A stretch of DNA of 64,000 bases, from positions 4,299,810 through 4,363,809 of the forward strand of contig CM041197.1 of NCBI GenBank assembly GCA_023078555.1, given 5' to 3'. The notes below the pieces were generated by a model, which was not told the origin of the DNA, did no database searches, and worked only from the letters and a program-made list of their open reading frames with translations. Shown here in pieces: positions 38,001-50,100 of the stretch; the stretch's first letter is position 1, and the number at the start of each line of letters is the position of its first letter. Made by a program: the position numbers and the translations under genes. The DNA comes from Ulva prolifera. Lineage: Eukaryota > Chlorophyta > Ulvophyceae > Ulvales > Ulvaceae.

Positions 38001-39344
38001 GCTGCAGAATGGGTCCACCCGGTTTACACGCCAGGAGTTGATGGCAGTTCAGTAAGACCAGCATCAGGTCAAAAGGTGCGACCTAGAGCGTTGACACCTC
38101 TACATACACAGTCGGCAAGCACTAATGAATGAAGCAGCTCTTGCATCTGCCGTTTTTGTGAGGCTACCAGATCAAGGGAAGCAAGGAAACAGCATACACC
38201 GCTGTGCTGCCGGTCACTAGATTGACAACGTGCCCGATAAAGCATAGACAACAGCAATACATAGGTAGCTTGAGCGGGCGCACCGCGAGAGCAAAGAAGA
38301 CGTGGCAGTCCTCAAAATAGATATCACCGTCCAGCCCGAAGAAGGCAGATCCAATAGCTGCTGGAGCCAACTCGTCCGCTGCAAGCTGGACGTCCTCGAC
38401 CGTGGACACGCGGCAGTTTTGAACAGTAAAAGACGAATCACTGGCTATCTGCGCGCTGAATATGTTTACCATGCTGTTTTGGTCCGGACATGTGATGCGA
38501 AGCTGGAAATTTCCAGGGAGGACGAGCGCCTTGCTACCTCCGAAGGTAATGTTGGTCCTGCACATCGACATGAAATTTTTCAGTATGTGCGTCCTTGACT
38601 GTACCATGTGTCAGGGCAGCAGCGCGTTTCGGATGCAGTGCTTCCTCAAGCTCGCCAGCCAAATGCGCTGCATGCAGGCTTGCTGCAGCGCAGTCTAGCA
38701 TGATCCAGGCTATATAAAACGCAATGACCATGAAATGTTGTGGTTTGGCGACGCGCGCAACAACAGAAACGAGCAAGAGTACTGTGCAAATGGCCTGCGC
38801 AGCTGACACGACGAGCGGCACTGAGCCACATAGCAGCTACAGCAACAACAAGCATCAGATATACGTTCAATCGATCTTCAGACATCGTTGCGGAACGTTA
38901 AACATATCTGTAGATGCGGCGCAGCATCAGACCTCGCCCTGGAGCACCGTCATCGGGTGACCGCATCGTGGTACGCCAAGCGTATCGACGAACACAATTG
39001 TCCAAGTGGACACATGACAAACAGTGACATGACGAGCCAGCAGAACCTCTGGCGCATTGATCAAGATGAGACTACCGCTGCTGTAGAAGGTTGTGTTTTC
39101 GGTTAATGAAGGCGTTTTTCATACGTGCCGGCTACGAGGTTGAAACGCACGCTGCTCCGCCTGATGGAAGGCAAACATTCAGCACGCCAGTGGACGCCTG
39201 GACGGCTTTGTTGACCTCATCTGCAGATGCTACTTCAAAGCAGCTAGTACCAGTGTCCTGTGCCTGCGCCAAAGCCGTTGCGAGAAAGCCGATCGATATC
39301 GCAAAGCAGACGCTCGCCCACTTCATACCGTTTCTGATCGCCAT
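32042..39344 (-). CDS. RLK4: receptor-like protein kinase (TKL-type, non-RD), 8 exons
   Basis: Exons: 39344-39151, 38557-38284, 37224-36054, 35873-35665, 35424-35242, 34655-34402, 34001-33761 and 33136-32042, in frame for 1206 residues. The ATG at 39344 gives [20 protein letters not shown], a signal peptide ending near ALAQA. Exon 2 encodes [20 protein letters not shown] and the CPD and CRVST cysteines. The exon 3 motif is [15 protein letters not shown]. The transmembrane helix is near 337-362. Kinase residues: Lys557, Asp668 in HGDLNPSN and Asp701 of DFG. Exon 7 has a longer Pro/Ser-rich insert than the other copies ([14 protein letters not shown]). The tail contains [20 protein letters not shown] and a [10 protein letters not shown] motif, and ends with two ASIQA repeats. 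The exon 4 donor is followed closely by 26 C on the coding strand. Confidence 0.9.
35634..35659. repeat. Homopolymer of 26 G beside a splice donor
   Basis: The run is on the plus strand. On the coding strand it is a C tract that starts six bases after the end of RLK4 exon 4, just inside the donor. Confidence 0.9.
37421..37500 (+). repeat. Dispersed repeat, copy 2
   Basis: Carries AATTTACTGAGCCGTATCCT, then ATTGGACATTGACAACTCCG, then AGTTAACGGGACCGCATATG. It lies in RLK4 intron 2, between exons 2 and 3, and is nearly identical to 58085-58170. Confidence 0.85.
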
Positions 39345-40065
39345 AGCTATACAATACACACAAGCAGATGGAACATGGGCTATTTGCCTGCCTGCACAGG
39401 GCAGTACATTCGACAGCGAGAGCCCATTCCGCTACGAAACGTGTGCGCAATGCACATGTAAGCGCTGTCCGCAAGGCACTGCAGCATGAGTTATTATAAT
39501 CCAACGGTGAAACGCGCTTACGATAGCGAGACCGAGCTAGCCTGCCTGTGTGTCGGACTGCGGTGCACGCCACAGTTCCGCAGGTCTCTGGCCAGCGGCA
39601 AGCCTTGCGTCCGAACACGGCGCGTGCGGGCTTCGCTCGGGGCGCAAGTTTGGCACAACGTTCTCTATAGCATCATGTCCATATGCATGTGATGTTTCAG
39701 CTATGGTGGCAATTGTCATGTCAAACACCAACTTACGAAACCTCCTGCGCAACACGGCCGTGCATGGCGTGGCCTTTCGCGATTGTAGAACTTCGCATAT
39801 CTGTCATCAGCTGTTGTCATCGAAACAGCGGACGTTAATCATGACGGTCGCTTGAATTCATGAAGACCCGTTTCACCGCCTCCGAGCAAAAAAACTATGT
39901 TTTAATCTCGGCTAAGCCCCCCGAGGCATTCGCCGTTTCAAAAGTATCACTAAATAACAAGCTACAGATGGACTTTGCTGCACAATGCACGTCTGGATTA
40001 CCAAATGACCTTAGTAACAGCGGCGTCTTAAGCTTGCCTGCGCATATGTGAATGCATGCCGGTGT

Positions 40066-40290
40066 AGGGGGGTCGGCACTCAGGCCTCATGCACGTCCAA
40101 TTGAACCGCGAGCACCTCAGAGCGCTCCAGAACAAAAGGAAAAGTCCTATAGACTCGCAATAACCTTCTGAATCGATTGTATGTAGTGTGGGCGAAACAG
40201 GTGAAAACGCCCAGCGAAACCGGGATTTTTGGACCAAAAAGCCCGTTTTGCCCAGCGACGCCTCAGATGGCCTCAAACGGTGCCCAGCGT
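40066..40290 (+). repeat. Left terminal inverted repeat and subterminal repeats
   Basis: The outer 49 bp are identical to the right end in inverse orientation. The inner part is more diverged and contains at least three GCCCAGCG words near 40213, 40250 and 40282. Confidence 0.85.
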
Positions 40291-41419
40291 ATGCCCATCG
40301 TGCTCAGTGGGCAGAGAGCACTCGAAAAACACCATAATATGTTGCCCTGATGTTCATATGGCTGCCACCTCGACTTGTGTCACCGTGCGGTGTTCGCGTC
40401 CGACCAGCGTCATGGCGGGCGTCCATACTACCGGGAAACATCCCATCGATTACCATGATTTCGACTAGCTTACCGGACTATTGGCACATATGCAGCTGTC
40501 TTGTGTGGTGATCAAAGAGCAGGTGGGCGACGTGCTCCTTGCAGAGATACTCAAAACATCGCAGCAGCTCCAGTGTTGTGAACTTCATCTGAAGATGGCA
40601 TTGTTGTGAGACTACCCACGCTTTGGTGCCTGCCCATACGGTACTGAGTGAACCTTCGGGTCAGTCAGTGTGGCATGCTACACTGCATAGCAGTGCACCT
40701 TTGCACCTTAAGATCGAAGGGACAGCAGCACCACCGACCAGACATGTTCTTCAAAAGCGATCAGAATACAAATTTGAAATTTACATGCCTATCATCAGCA
40801 TGGTCTGCAAGCAAACACCATTCTACAGAATGGAAGGCTTGCGTAGGCACGTCATTGTTCGCCTGAATCCACACCATCATGCAGTAGATCCACGCACAGT
40901 GTTACCAGAGATAGTCTGCCATGGTCCTTAAGACTCTGCCATGGTCCTGATCTGGTCCTGATGCCTGATCTGTTGACGAAGGCGATACACTGATTTCCAG
41001 TGGTACAGAGTCACACATGTACGCAACCAGGTCATCACAAATACGCTGGATGGAAGGACAAGTATCACACATGCTATCAGGACATGGCAATCTGATGTGC
41101 TGTAGAACCTGTGCTTGGCTCTGTTGTGATCAACTGTTGACAACGCCCAGCGCTGTGGAGTACAAATTGCAGCAGCCAAGCTGCCCCCCAGCCACATCGG
41201 GCAAGCAACAGTCTCGCCAGACCCGGAAAGCCATGTCAACTATCTCCGGTAATTATTCTGTGCGTAATAGCTCCTAACGACGCGGTCGATGGTGTCCAAG
41301 GGAAGCAAACATGGCAAAGCATGTACTAGTACCGCCCGCAGCAACACATAGACCATTTATAACGCATCAGGATGCATTACAGGCATATAAGGGTGTTCTG
41401 AGGCCATTGGGCATGCTTC

Positions 41420-41649
41420 CGGTCCCGCTGGGCGCGTTCTCGCGCTCGCTGGGCACAATGGGGCTTTTCGCCCAGCCATGCACACGGATTTCGGGCCAAA
41501 GGTCCATTTCGCCCAGCGAGTTTAACAAAAGATACAGCAGCATTCAGAAGGTTATTGTGAGTCTATAGACGTTCCCAGCGATGTCTCGAGCGTTCTGAGC
41601 TGCTCGCGGTTCAATTGGACGTGCATGAGGCCTGAGTGCCGACCCCCCT
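41420..41649 (-). repeat. Right terminal inverted repeat and subterminal repeats
   Basis: Mirror of the left end. It contains the words CGCTGGGC (near 41427 and 41447) and GCCCAGCG (near 41511). Confidence 0.85.
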
Positions 41650-43755
41650 GCCGGTGTGACGGGTCTCAGCTGAGCTCAGTCTCCAAATCCATGCTTCCTC
41701 AACAGTACGCAGCAGTAGGAAGCAGGCCAGTACTGGTCCTGCCTACGCACCAGCCCAAGGCATTGCTCCTATTGTCTGCTGTCATCTGGTGCTGTCATCT
41801 GGTGCAGTGCATACAGCAACCCAGACCCATGATCACCATGCATATGCAGTCAGGCAGCTGTACGTCTTTGTACAAACTATGACCTGTGTTCTGCCTGGAA
41901 TCTTTCACCTACACTGCGCTGCCAAGATTGTCCGCAAACAGCCAGATATTTGATACGCTCTCCCAAGCAGGATGATGGAGGAGTGCCAGCTCCTTGTCTT
42001 GCTCTTTTGAGAGAAATTGTAAGTACTTCCTAGCATGCATGCACCTGGGGTGGCTGCAATAATTGTACAGTGTCAGCCTCTTCAGTATGGCACTGGTGCC
42101 ACAAGTGTGCTACACGTGAGGCGGGCAGAACCGAACAGAACCGCACAATTCCAAACTTTGAACCAGCAAGCAGTGCAAGAAGACAACCACCAACACCCAT
42201 TGCACCCACATGCATGGCGCACACCTCAGGCAGGCAGAACCCACACAGTCCCCAACCATCGCCATGGCCATGGGGCCTCTGAGAAGCAGCCTGCCTCATC
42301 GAGCCGATCGACCACAGCCATACCTCCATACCTCATCAGATCTATGCCATCAGTGTCTTCACGCAGCAGTACAGGAAACTTACCTTGAAGTTGGCATCAT
42401 GGTATAGCCTTGCCGCCCCGTAGCAAGTATGTGGAGCTTTCTCCTTTGGGCAAGGGTGATTTCAGCAGAATTTTCAAAACGCAGGCTTTGATTAAGCGTT
42501 TGTATTTTTAAACAGGACTGCTGTGCGTTTTCCTTTTGTTTAATTTCCCCAACGAAAAATAATATTTGTATTATCTTGTTTTTTAATGTCTGCCGTGTCG
42601 GAATCATGAATGCATTGCATATGCTATATAGCCATGTGCCCAAGCAGACGCATGCAGAGGTAGCATTTTGGTGGAGCCTGCCTACCAGAACCAAGCAGGC
42701 AACACAACTGCCGGGCATGTCACCAGTGCAAGGGCATCCGATCAGGGCTGTCCTGTTGAAATCCTGAGGACTCTAGAACTTGAAGCTCTCCGGACCCTGG
42801 ACAACACAGATTGCAGACTGCGCGCCGCTTGCATGCAACACATGCACAGCTGACTGCAGCCACGCATGTTGGCAAACACGTACAATGCATGCTACTGACA
42901 GTGCCTGCAAGCACACCGATGTATGTTTGTAACAACACCAAATGTGATGCCGAACCTGATACGAGGGTCTCTTCAAACCTCTGCCGTTTTGTCTGTGATC
43001 AAGTTGTGCACTGCCAGTCACTGTGTGACGCTGTGGAGCTGCCCACCGATGACTGCGGCCTGCAACCACGAGCGCAGAGCAGCCCTCAACAAGCCCCATG
43101 GACAGAGTCCGCAAGCAGCGCAGGCACTGCGATGGATGGCACTGTATGCGCAGTGCCGCACTAGTGCTGCCCTCGGCTGCCGCACATTGTGGTACCAAAA
43201 CAACGGCAGAGAGGCGAGCAGCACCGAGGAATCGGCAAGCAGCGCATGAACACGACCACCGCACATTGTGTGGCTGCACAATGGCACTTCAGATCATGTG
43301 TGACTGCCATGCTCTGAAGGTCCAGCCATGTTGGTGACGAGATGTGTGCTAGCCCGCGCTCACGTTCATCAGATACCTCTCCACATCTCCGATCGGTTCC
43401 TGCAGCTGGTTGTGGCGCGAGAAGAAACACATACAGAGTTCTTACAGGAACAACGTTGGTTAACCAACCGCCATATGCCTAAACAGAAACACAGCCCGGA
43501 CCCACGGTCAGACAGAAAACATTCGGACAGGGTTGTCCAGGCGGCACTAGTCCAGCTGCCTCATCAGACGGCCGCAGTCACCACGGCCAGCAGATACACG
43601 TGCCCCTCACGGACGCAGGAACAGCAGCACAGGAACTTAACTGAAACACAGCAGGCGGGCACGCCCCATTGTCCACTCGTCCTCCTTCACCTCAGCCAGC
43701 AGAAAATCCACCCGTGTCGTGGAACATGCAAAATCAGGCACCGCAGCGTGCCGAC

Positions 43756-43857
43756 CAGTGTTGGGTCGCTCTGCAGCATTTCCAGGGCTGCCACCCAGAA
43801 ATCAGACCTGAATATTCGGAATTGTTACATATGATCGGGCCCGACGACCCAACACTG
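43756..43857 (-). mobile_element. hAT-like MITE, copy 2 (102 bp)
   Basis: It has the same 12-bp termini and length as the element at 8847-8948, in the opposite orientation, and is about 85% identical by eye. It is flanked by GTGCCGAC (43748-43755) and GTGCCGGC (43858-43865), an 8-bp target duplication with one change. It lies about 300 bp downstream of the RLK5 stop codon. Confidence 0.87.
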
Positions 43858-44159
43858 GTGCCGGCGTGGCACCTGCCGGGAGAAGACTGTTGCTATGGCG
43901 GTCGCCCGCCGCGGCATCCAAAGCGGCGGATCAAGGGACGGGCGCTGACCTTATTCAGTGTGCGCACACTTCCGGCGTATAGTGACACATAGGTCTGCAC
44001 ATGGAGGTGAGATCCATGTCAGTGTCAGGAAAGCTCAGAGTGTGCGCGTTATTACCACATGACTTATGTGGCACGAGGGATTCTCAAATTTGCGTCACGG
44101 GCGCGAGGGTGCCTCCTGGATCCGATTCTCACTTGCCTGCCCACGGGGAGCGTCAGGCA

Positions 44160-47100
44160 TTAATTAATATTGGCACCCTCGCCTTCGGCCGGCAACGCGC
44201 CCAGCATGATCTCGTCTGCCGGGCCCGCCATGCTGGCAGCGCTGGCGCCCGGCTGTGACGCTTCCTGCGCGCCGGCAGAGTCCGCTGGCGCCGCCGGGCC
44301 ACCGGACGCCTCGGGACGTTCGTGCGTCCTTGCCTCTGTTAAAGCAACCGCGATGGCGTGGTCAGCATCCGCCGAATGGACCGAAGGTTCAGGTGGCATG
44401 GGGACCTCTGCGGCGCCACCGCCGCCGCCGGCCGCCGCCGGTGCGGGGTCTCCCCCCTGCGCCCTCTCCTCTCGCCCGCTGTCGCCGGGTCCGCTACTGT
44501 CGCTGCCGGTGCTGGGAGCCTCGTCATACGCTGATGAAGTCGCCCACGTGACCGGCGCCGCCGCGGCAGCAGATGCCGCCGCCGCATCGGCGGCATCATC
44601 GACCGCCGGTGCCGCGCCGCCGTCACTCACATGGTTTGGCGGCGACAGGCTCTGCGCCGACACAAAAGGTGGCAGCATCGGGAACTCCGAGCGCTCGTCC
44701 TCCGGGATAGGGTCGCACGGCATCGAAATCACCGCGCGCACGGCAGCCCGGTGCGGCCGCGCGAGGGGCTGCGAGAGCATCCGGCTCCGCGCCCTCCGGC
44801 CGAGCACCGCCGCTGCGGCCGCGCTGTACTCCGCCGCAGCCTGCTTTGAGCCGCTGCGGCTGGCCCGCGATGCGCCGGCCTTTGGCGGCCGCGGCAGGGC
44901 CGCCGCATGCATGCGGGACATGCGCGGCGGCGGTGGCTCGCTCATGTGTTGCGCAACTGCGGCATCGTGCTGCGGCGCAAAGACATGGCGCAGGAACGGC
45001 TGCGAGGGATACGAAGAGGAGGAATGCACGGAGGATGTCACGTGGCCACCTGGTGTCGATGGCGGAGTGGCCGTGGTGGTCCAGGTGGCGGCGGCTGGCA
45101 CGGCGTTGATGGTTTCGGCGGCCTCCGGCTGGCCAGCTGAATTGATGTACTGCCCCGTCTGGATCTCGTCGTCAAGGTCCGCTAACAGTGTCAACACCTG
45201 CATCACGGCACGACATCACAGCCTTTTCCGGCGCAAGGGCAGCCTGCAGCTTCCTCATGCATGTGGCTGCTGCGTGTGATGCAGCATTTTTTTACCTCTA
45301 GGCGCACCTCCGTGGAAAAACAAGCACTCTGTGGATGAGCAGCGGTAATGACCATAAACCCTACTTGGGGGCAGTGCCCCGCGTGAGCTGGTGGCACTTG
45401 ATGTTGTCAACGGCCAGTCGCATGCATGCGTGGGGGGCAGCGGGGCGGACCTGGTCGAAGGTGGGGCGGTCGCTAGGCGAGATGCTGAGGCACGCATGCA
45501 TGGTGAGGGTGTACGTCAGGGGCGCCCCCTCCGGCAGTTCCGGGAACGCGGGGTGCATCAGGTACTCGTGCTGCGCGTGCTGCGCGTGCTGTGGCGTGCC
45601 GGGGCTCGCGCCGTCGCCCTCGGCGGCGGCCAACGCTGCACCTGTGGCTGCTGCGCCCCTGGGCTTCACTACCCTACAGGCCAAGAGGATGGAACTTATC
45701 AGTCTGCGCGAAGCTGAATGATGGCGAGATCACACAGCGAATGCATGAAAAAAAACAATGCATGCGCAGAGGCATGTGCTGCCCTGAAAACAACAGCAGC
45801 AACAACAAGTTTTTCTCGAATGGCCACGGCTGCAGGAGCTTCAATGCATGCAGACCTCAACCTGCGGATAACACTGACGACGGTGGCTTGGGTGCCCCAT
45901 TCCTGTTCTTAGTGCGAGTGGTCGTCTGGGGCACCACCTGCCTCAACAAAGCTGTCCTTGTCTCACACAGCAACAAAGCAGGGTCGCCACTTGTCCATCA
46001 TGATCAGTGACACAGACACAGTCCCCGCCGGAAAGGGCCTGTTTTGTTACAAGGCTGCATTCGGTGCGCCAGCAGGAGCCCGCACCGCTTGATGTAGACG
46101 GGGCAGCCCATCATCAGCTCCCACATCATCACCCCGAATGAAAAGATGTCACTCGCTTGGTGCAGCCGCTGGTGCTGGGCGACCTCTGGGGCAACGTAGA
46201 AGGGCGTCCCTTGCTTGATGTTGCTCGCGTGTGTGTGCTCGTGCCGGAGCCGCATCGCGAGCCCAAAGTCGGTGACCTTGACCTCAAACTCCGCGGCCTC
46301 CACCGCGCTCTGCGCGTCGCTGTGCTGCGCCTCGTCGAACTGCACAGCACACGGCTCCGTTTCTCTTGGTGCGCGAGAAAGTGGCAGTGTCCGCGAGGCG
46401 CCCGTGCATCCATACATCGCGATGGCTGCAGCTCACTGCTGCGCCCGGATCAGGGTCAGACCCGCAGAGGCAGAGTGGCATTGACACTGCAGGGTCGTGT
46501 GGGTGTGCGCATCAGAGCACCGTGCGCAGCATCGAGTTCGTGTTGGGATATTACATAAAAGACGGCGTGTTGCAGCCCGCCCAAGGCTCTGCGTGCACAG
46601 GGTGCACAGGGTGCACGCATTCCGCATTCTGCTGCAATTGGAGACACACAACAGCCATGGTTGCAAAAGGCACATTGGTGCCCCTGGAGAAGTCCTGACA
46701 ACAGGAAACTCCAGGGGCAGTTAGGCGCGCACCTTGAGGAGGACGTTGGAGGGGTTGAGGTCGCCGTGGCAGACGCGCTTGGAGTGCGTGTACGCCATGC
46801 CGGCTGCGAGGCCGCGGAGCGCGGTGCTCACGCAGCGCCACCGCCGCGCCGCCCCGGCCCGCGCAAACGCTCCCCGCTGCAGCACCCCCCGCAGGCTCCC
46901 GCCGTTGCAGAACTCCTGCACGCCTCTGCCTCTTCGGCTTCCACAGCACGGAGCACCTTCCATGCCGGTCCACACGTGGAGCAGCGAGAAGTTCAAGCAA
47001 ACTGTGGTCCGTCAGAAGGCAGATGCGTACTAGCTGATACAGCAAATACATGCAAATGATCCAGCATGTGATACGTAGCAGCCGACATGGACATATGCAT

Positions 47101-50100
47101 TGCTGTTGTTGTCCGTATAATGCGTTCCTGCGCGCCTACGCGGCTCCTCATCTTTATGAATGAAAAACAGCACAGCCGGCAAAGACACAGCTATGCATAT
47201 GGGCAGCACACCTGGATGAGGTAGAACTTGTAGACACCGAGCTCCGGGCCGACGGCCTTGGCCACGTCGAGGACGTCATGGTTGTAGGTGGCGACTACAT
47301 TGCGGTGGCTGAGGTTGCTGGCGATGGCCGCCTCCGTGGCGACTGTCTGCGTCTGCGCGTCGCCGCCGCTGCTAGAAAAGATGACGGTCTTGATCGCAAC
47401 ATCCAAGCCCCGCCACTCGCCTGCACAAGGGGTCTCGTGGGAGTGCGAGAACACATGCTGGTTGGCCAAACGTTGACGAGTTAATCAAACGTTTCATTGG
47501 CAGAGCATACTGCTGAGCAGTACACCCACGATTGCGCACGCATGCTCCATCAGATCTTGACAGTCGGGCATGCCCCTGATCCCCACGTGTGGAGTTCAAC
47601 CAGGGCTAACCGTATGGCATGCATGCGATGAAAAGCCGCACCGTGGTAGACGGTGCCGAAGCCGCCGCGGCCGATGACGCCGTAGAGCTTGAGCTGGTCC
47701 TCCTGCAGCTCCGCCTGCAGCGCGCCCTGCATCTCCTGCACCGCCGCCGCCACCCGCCCCCGCACCGTGCCCCCCACGCCACTCATCGCCGACCCCGCCG
47801 ATTCCGACCCGCTGGCCTCGCCGGCGGTGCGTTGGCCCTCCGACGACCCGGGCGACACGCTCCCACGGCCGCGCCGGGAGGACCCTGAGAGCACGTTCCG
47901 CGCCGGCCCGGGGTCCGAACTCCCCGCGGCCCCCTCTCCCCCGTCCGAGCTGAACGACGGGATCACCCCCGACCCGGGCCCGGTCCCTCCGCGCACCCCG
48001 GCCTGCGTGCTCGACCCTGCCCCCGCAGAGCACGCGTCGAGGGTGAAAGACGCCATGCTGCTCGCGCCAGCACCGAGCGGCCCCTCAATGCCGGCTCTGC
48101 CAGCAGGCTTTGCAGACATGCTCTCGCGCGCCTGCCGCCGCGCCGCGCGGCGGCTGCGCACGATCAGCACGGCCGCCACGGCGGCAAGCGCGAGCGCCAG
48201 GAGCGCCCCGGAGAGTGCCGAGGCAACTATGACGGCTACATCCGCGTCGGGGTCGTCTTGAGCACCCTCCACCCCCTCCGCCCCCTCGGCCCCCTCCACC
48301 CCCTCCGCCCCTTCACGCACCTCTGCCCCTTCCGCCCCTTCTACAGTGCCCTCGGCCCCCTCTCCCACCGGAGTACTTGCCCCACGAGCTTCCTCAGCCT
48401 CCAACTCAGCCGGTGAAATTTTGTAAATCTCCAAATTCGAGCATTTCTCTGGGTCAGCTTCTGCTCCATCTGACACGTTTCCCCCTGGCATCGGGCCACC
48501 TCCCGGTGTGCCTAGTGGCGGTATGGCCCCCGGCGGTACGGCGCCCAATGGCAGCATGGCCCCAGGCGGGGCGCCCGGGGGCGTTGCGCCCGGCACCCCG
48601 CCCGGCAGGTCGCCAAAACTGGTCAGGTTCCCGGACCAGCTCGACGCCGGGAAGCTGCCGTTGGGGTTTGCCCCCGCGCTGTACGCCCACTCGATCTCCC
48701 CGGCGGCAAGTGCCGCCTCTGCGTCCGCGATCACCAGCGCCGCGCCGGCATGCGCATAGGGTGCTACCCACGCGGTCGAACGCCGCATGTCAAAGATGGC
48801 GCCAGGGAGCGCCGGGGGGGTGAACTTGAAGCGTGCGGCGGCGAATGCGATCGCGGCTGTCCCCCGGCCGGACACGGCGACATCCGAGCCTTCGAAGAAC
48901 TCGTCGACGGTGGCAATGGCGATGATCTCTGGGAAGCGGGGGACGGGTGCACAGCCGGAGTACACGTAGAAGAACTGCAGTCGGGAAGAGCGGGGCGGTC
49001 AAGACGTATGTGAGCCTACTTCGCGTGCAGTGCCGCTGTACCAGTGGGGGAGGCGGGCAAAGGGATGGATGGCAAATCGGGATGTGGATGCGGCATGCAA
49101 GGCATGCAAAAATCTGGGGATGAACGTCGAATGTACACCTCAACGCCATGGCTGTCCGAGCGTGTGTCGGGCATACCCTACGTACAGCTCGTACCCTTCA
49201 AAGCATCCGGACGGCAGCTGTTAGAGGATGAACTTGCTTTCAGGGACACAAAGCGGAAGCATGCGCTACGTTTTCGCTGTCTTTCCGGTGGCACAGCGAT
49301 GCCATTGATCGGCAGATTCATTCCAATGTCAGAGTTCACGTCGAAGCAGCACCATCAGGCGTGCATGTACTGAAGAGCAGAAAAGCTGGAAGCACGACGC
49401 GCCGCATTTGCGCATGACGTTGTGCACTTGATACATGCACGTCTGGCAGTGGCACTGCTTGTTATGTTTCTGGGCGCACTTCAGCTGGGACTCTGGATCA
49501 CATGCAGGTGCTTGCAATCACTTCACCATGTCCAGGACTCGGGCACCCTTGACACACCACATGCGTGGACATATCCGTGGCTGAACGTGTGGACCTAATT
49601 TGCCGGCACCCTCTTCAAGCCAATGTTGTGATTGTATGTTTGGCTTGAGAGATCGGGCGGACCGAACGACCTTGGTGCATGCGGAAGCAATGCCCTGATA
49701 ATGGAAACACAAGCTTCCTTCGCCACCTATTTTTGGCATGGATGAAATAGTAGAACACGTCTCATTCACGATACTCGTGCCGCCCCAACATGTGCCAGAA
49801 GTTGACGAACTCAGTGCGGAATATCGGCCAGTTGATGGACATGTGCACGAGCTGAAGGGGGGCTTGGCTGTGCAGCCAACAACGCTGTGCACTAGTGCAA
49901 AGGCAGGACACGACAGTAGCGCTGGGAAACAACTTACCGATAGAGGGAAGAGGACGTGGGAGTCCTGGAAGAACAACTGGCCGTTCTCTATCCCGAAGAA
50001 TTCTGTGCCGATGTCTGTAGGAAAGAACTCTTCCCGTGAGGTGGCGATATCGTCGACAGTTGACACCTGACAGCTCCGAAACGTGACAGAAGAGTTTACA

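Larger units (their letters stand above)
40066..41649. mobile_element. 1584-bp non-autonomous DNA transposon with long inverted repeats
   Basis: The first 49 bases, starting AGGGGGGTCGGCACTCAGGC, match the reverse complement of the last 49 without a mismatch. Looser inverted similarity extends to about 115 bp, with TATAGACT and CAATAACCTTCTGAAT shared by both ends. Beyond that both ends carry several GCCCAGCG/CGCTGGGC words, like subterminal transposase-binding repeats. GCCGGTGT flanks both sides (40058-40065 and 41650-41657), an exact 8-bp target duplication; with the adjacent T it could be read as 9 bp. The interior (about 40330-41390) has no transposase-like frame. An 8-bp duplication fits a hAT-type element, and a 9-bp one a MULE. 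Confidence 0.88.
39345..44159. other. RLK4-RLK5 intergenic region with two transposons
   Basis: At 4.8 kb this is the largest spacer in the array. It holds the 1584-bp terminal-inverted-repeat element (40066-41649) and the second hAT-like MITE (43756-43857). The remaining 41660-43750 shows no domain, tRNA or spliced gene that I can recognise. The open frames near 42811-43279 have no family motifs. Confidence 0.6.

Noticed and set aside
44170..45279. 369-residue open frame on the plus strand
   Set aside because: It is the antisense shadow of RLK5 exon 8; the minus-strand frame carries the motifs conserved in all five paralogues.
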